Source: Verrucomicrobiota bacterium (GTDB taxonomy: Bacteria; Verrucomicrobiota; Verrucomicrobiia; Opitutales; Opitutaceae). From it: a DNA stretch of 6,877 bases. Every line of letters begins with the position of its first letter. Within the stretch, counting starts at the first letter, position 1. The DNA lies in contig JAUPWC010000613.1 in the NCBI GenBank assembly GCA_030916665.1, positions 1 through 6,877 on the forward strand, in the 5' to 3' direction. The position numbers and the translations under genes were made by a program. Shown piece by piece: positions 5,436 through 6,877 of this stretch. Below the pieces are notes generated by a model. It did not search any database, had not been told where the DNA came from, and was given only the letters and a program-made list of their open reading frames with translations.

Positions 5436-6877
5436 TCATCGCACCAGCGTCGCAGCCATCAGGCCGATGACGACCTCGTTGGCGAGAGCGCGCACGGTGA
5501 GTGAATGCAGCTCCTTGCTCGGATCAAGTGCCAGCGTCAAAACGGTGGCCGCGCCACCAGGGACTACGCCACCTTGACCGGCAAAAGTTGCCAGTTCCAA
5601 TTGGCGCGCTTCTCCGGTCTTGAGGTTCACGCGGGTTGGCAAGGGACCTTCGAGGCGGAACTGGTAGTCATCGATAAAATAGTCCTGCTCAATGGGCCAC
5701 CAGGTGTCGGGATTGCGCAGGGCGAGGCGGCTGGTCGTGCCGTCGGTGTAGGTCACGATGACCTCGCCGTTGTCGAGACGGCTCTGCATGGCGTTCGTCG
5801 AGCCGGCCATGAGGAACACGGCATGCTTGGCCTTGCCGGTCAGCGGCACCGTCGCCTCGTCCGGATAATTGTCCCACTGCGAAATGAAGAGGATGTTCGG
5901 CGCATCGCCCGGCCCCGGCGTGGAGAAGGGCACGCCGTTCGGCAGCGTGATCCGGCCGCCGCCTGACGCGGACGCCGCGCGCAGGCCGGTGTCGTCGATC
6001 TCAGCGGTGGCGTTGACGTGTCCCGCCCAAGCGCCGATGCCCTGCGACGGAATTGCCAGCGACACGAACGACGAGCGTGGCGCGACGTATTTACCGGGTT
6101 TGAAGATCTCGGTGACGCGGTCGTTGAAGTGGGAACTGAGGCTGACGGCGGCGAAATCACCGGCCGGCAAAGATGAAGCCAAGCCTCCGGACAAGTTTGC
6201 TGCGGGCGCAGTCTGAGCCAGCCCGCGCGAAGCGCGGGCTCCACCCAGGACAAACTCCACCGCAATTGCCTCGGTGAATGTCGCCTGCACCACGCCGGAA
6301 AACGGCACCGTCTTGCCATCCACCTTGGCCGAGACCACGGGGGCGCCCGCCGGCGGGTGAAAGTTCAATTTCAGCGGCCCGCCAAACCTGGAACGAATTA
6401 CGTAGGTTTCGACTGCGCCCGTCCGGGTGAATTCCAGCTCCACCTGGGGATGCCGCAGGCTGGCCTGTTTCCATTCCGCCGGCCACCCCGGCGCGACGGT
6501 CAATTCGCCGGCGAGAGCATCAGGACGGATGCCGAAAAGTCCCTCGACGATCGCGCGCGAGGTGACGCCGTTGCCGTCGGCGAAGTCGCGCTGCGACTCG
6601 CGGCGGTAAACATCGAGATAATTCATCGAGCCAACGTTTCCCGGACAGATGCCCATGAACATGGAGGCGAGGAGCGCGCTCTTGGTAAGCGTGAACGCTT
6701 CCTCCGCTTTTCCCGCCTGCCAGAGACCGAGGGCGGTGTGGATGTTCTCACCCATGACGACATTGTTGAGCGACCAGGTGTAGGGCAGCCAGTCGGTCGA
6801 AGCGTGCATGGCGTAGGCGCGGTCGGTCGGCACACCGGGACCGCGCACGGGAATTGTGGGAGGCAGCCGACCGACCA
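5436..6877 (-). CDS. C-terminal part of a large DUF4450-type, glycosidase-like protein (5' end beyond window)
   Basis: The frame is open to the right edge, so the GTG at 6848 is not a real start; 479 residues are visible. DUF4450 proteins are usually around a thousand residues, so at least half is missing. Numbering from Val at 6848, residues 1-108 look like the final helices of an (alpha/alpha)6 barrel: DWLPYTWSLNNVVMGENIHT, MGICPGNVGSMNY, YRRESQRDFADGNG and VEGLFGIRPDALAG. A beta-sandwich follows (about 112-202: LTVAPGWPAEWKQASLRHP). Then comes a low-complexity linker (203-227) and a C-terminal beta region (228-470) with HFNDRVTEIFKPGKYVAPRS, IPSQGIGAW, AEIDDTGLR, ISQWDNYPDE and TWWPIEQDYFIDDYQF. 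The layout resembles clan GH-L-like and other (alpha/alpha)6 glycosidases, so a role in breaking down polysaccharide is likely. Catalytic residues would lie mostly outside the window, and the substrate is unknown. Codons 204-210 lie in a perfect GC-rich hairpin (6220-6240). The GH43-like gene is next downstream on the same strand. Confidence 0.87.
   Translation of the reverse strand, partial: VGRLPPTIPVRGPGVPTDRAYAMHASTDWLPYTWSLNNVVMGENIHTALGLWQAGKAEEAFTLTKSALLASMFMGICPGNVGSMNYLDVYRRESQRDFADGNGVTSRAIVEGLFGIRPDALAGELTVAPGWPAEWKQASLRHPQVELEFTRTGAVETYVIRSRFGGPLKLNFHPPAGAPVVSAKVDGKTVPFSGVVQATFTEAIAVEFVLGGARASRGLAQTAPAANLSGGLASSLPAGDFAAVSLSSHFNDRVTEIFKPGKYVAPRSSFVSLAIPSQGIGAWAGHVNATAEIDDTGLRAASASGGGRITLPNGVPFSTPGPGDAPNILFISQWDNYPDEATVPLTGKAKHAVFLMAGSTNAMQSRLDNGEVIVTYTDGTTSRLALRNPDTWWPIEQDYFIDDYQFRLEGPLPTRVNLKTGEARQLELATFAGQGGVVPGGAATVLTLALDPSKELHSLTVRALANEVVIGLMAATLVR
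6220..6240. repeat. Perfect hairpin inside the DUF4450-type coding region
   Basis: AGCCCGCGC (6220-6228) and GCGCGGGCT (6232-6240) are perfect inverse complements around a GAA loop. On the minus strand the sequence encodes ARASRGL in a Gly/Ala/Ser-rich linker between two beta domains. It resembles the intergenic dyad elements of the window and may be a repeat copy inserted in frame, or a GC-rich linker that happens to be symmetric. Confidence 0.7.

Noticed and set aside
6846..6848. GTG start for the DUF4450-type protein
   Set aside because: The frame stays open to the right edge (VGRLPPTIP precedes it) and the sequence begins in the middle of a conserved barrel domain, so the gene is simply cut by the window.

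Overview
The window is a GC-rich stretch of bacterial chromosome with six protein genes, two of them cut by the window edges. Protein style, high GC, leaders without clear Shine-Dalgarno sequences and intergenic gaps full of long dyad repeats point to a Verrucomicrobiota bacterium, most likely Opitutales/Opitutaceae (Opitutus/Lacunisphaera-like). This assignment is inferred from recognised sequence style, not from a marker gene. No rRNA, tRNA, CRISPR array, transposase or phage gene is visible.

Layout from left to right: (1) rhaM, L-rhamnose mutarotase, minus strand, 306 to the left edge and lacking only its last few codons. (2) A LacI-family repressor, plus strand, 568-1602, divergent from rhaM. 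The 261-bp gap between them holds a long imperfect inverted repeat (336-407) and a sharp palindrome (489-517) that could be an operator. (3) A secreted esterase with two tandem SGNH/GDSL domains of the rhamnogalacturonan acetylesterase type, minus strand, 3328-1709, convergent with lacI. (4) A small exported DUF6250-type protein, plus strand, 3553-4221, divergent from the esterase. (5) A secreted GH43-like glycosidase, minus strand, 5305-4313, convergent with the DUF6250 gene. (6) The C-terminal 479 residues of a large DUF4450-type protein, minus strand, running in from the right edge and ending at 5436, upstream of the GH43 gene in the same direction.

Taken together this looks like part of a locus for using a rhamnose-containing plant polysaccharide, most simply rhamnogalacturonan/pectin. 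The esterase would remove acetyl groups, the GH43-like enzyme and the DUF4450 protein would cut glycosidic bonds, RhaM would speed interconversion of released L-rhamnose anomers, and the LacI protein would sense a sugar. Only rhaM has a firmly fixed sugar specificity; the polymer assignment is inference. No SusC/SusD-like pair is present in the window.

The most unusual structural feature is that all five intergenic gaps carry at least one long dyad-symmetric element, apparently from different families. One of these supplies the stop codon and last residues of the GH43 protein. A further perfect hairpin lies in frame inside the DUF4450 gene, in a linker. In the tandem esterase the second domain has an altered DxxH catalytic motif, and the repressor has non-consensus hinge residues at the two positions that matter most in classical LacI.
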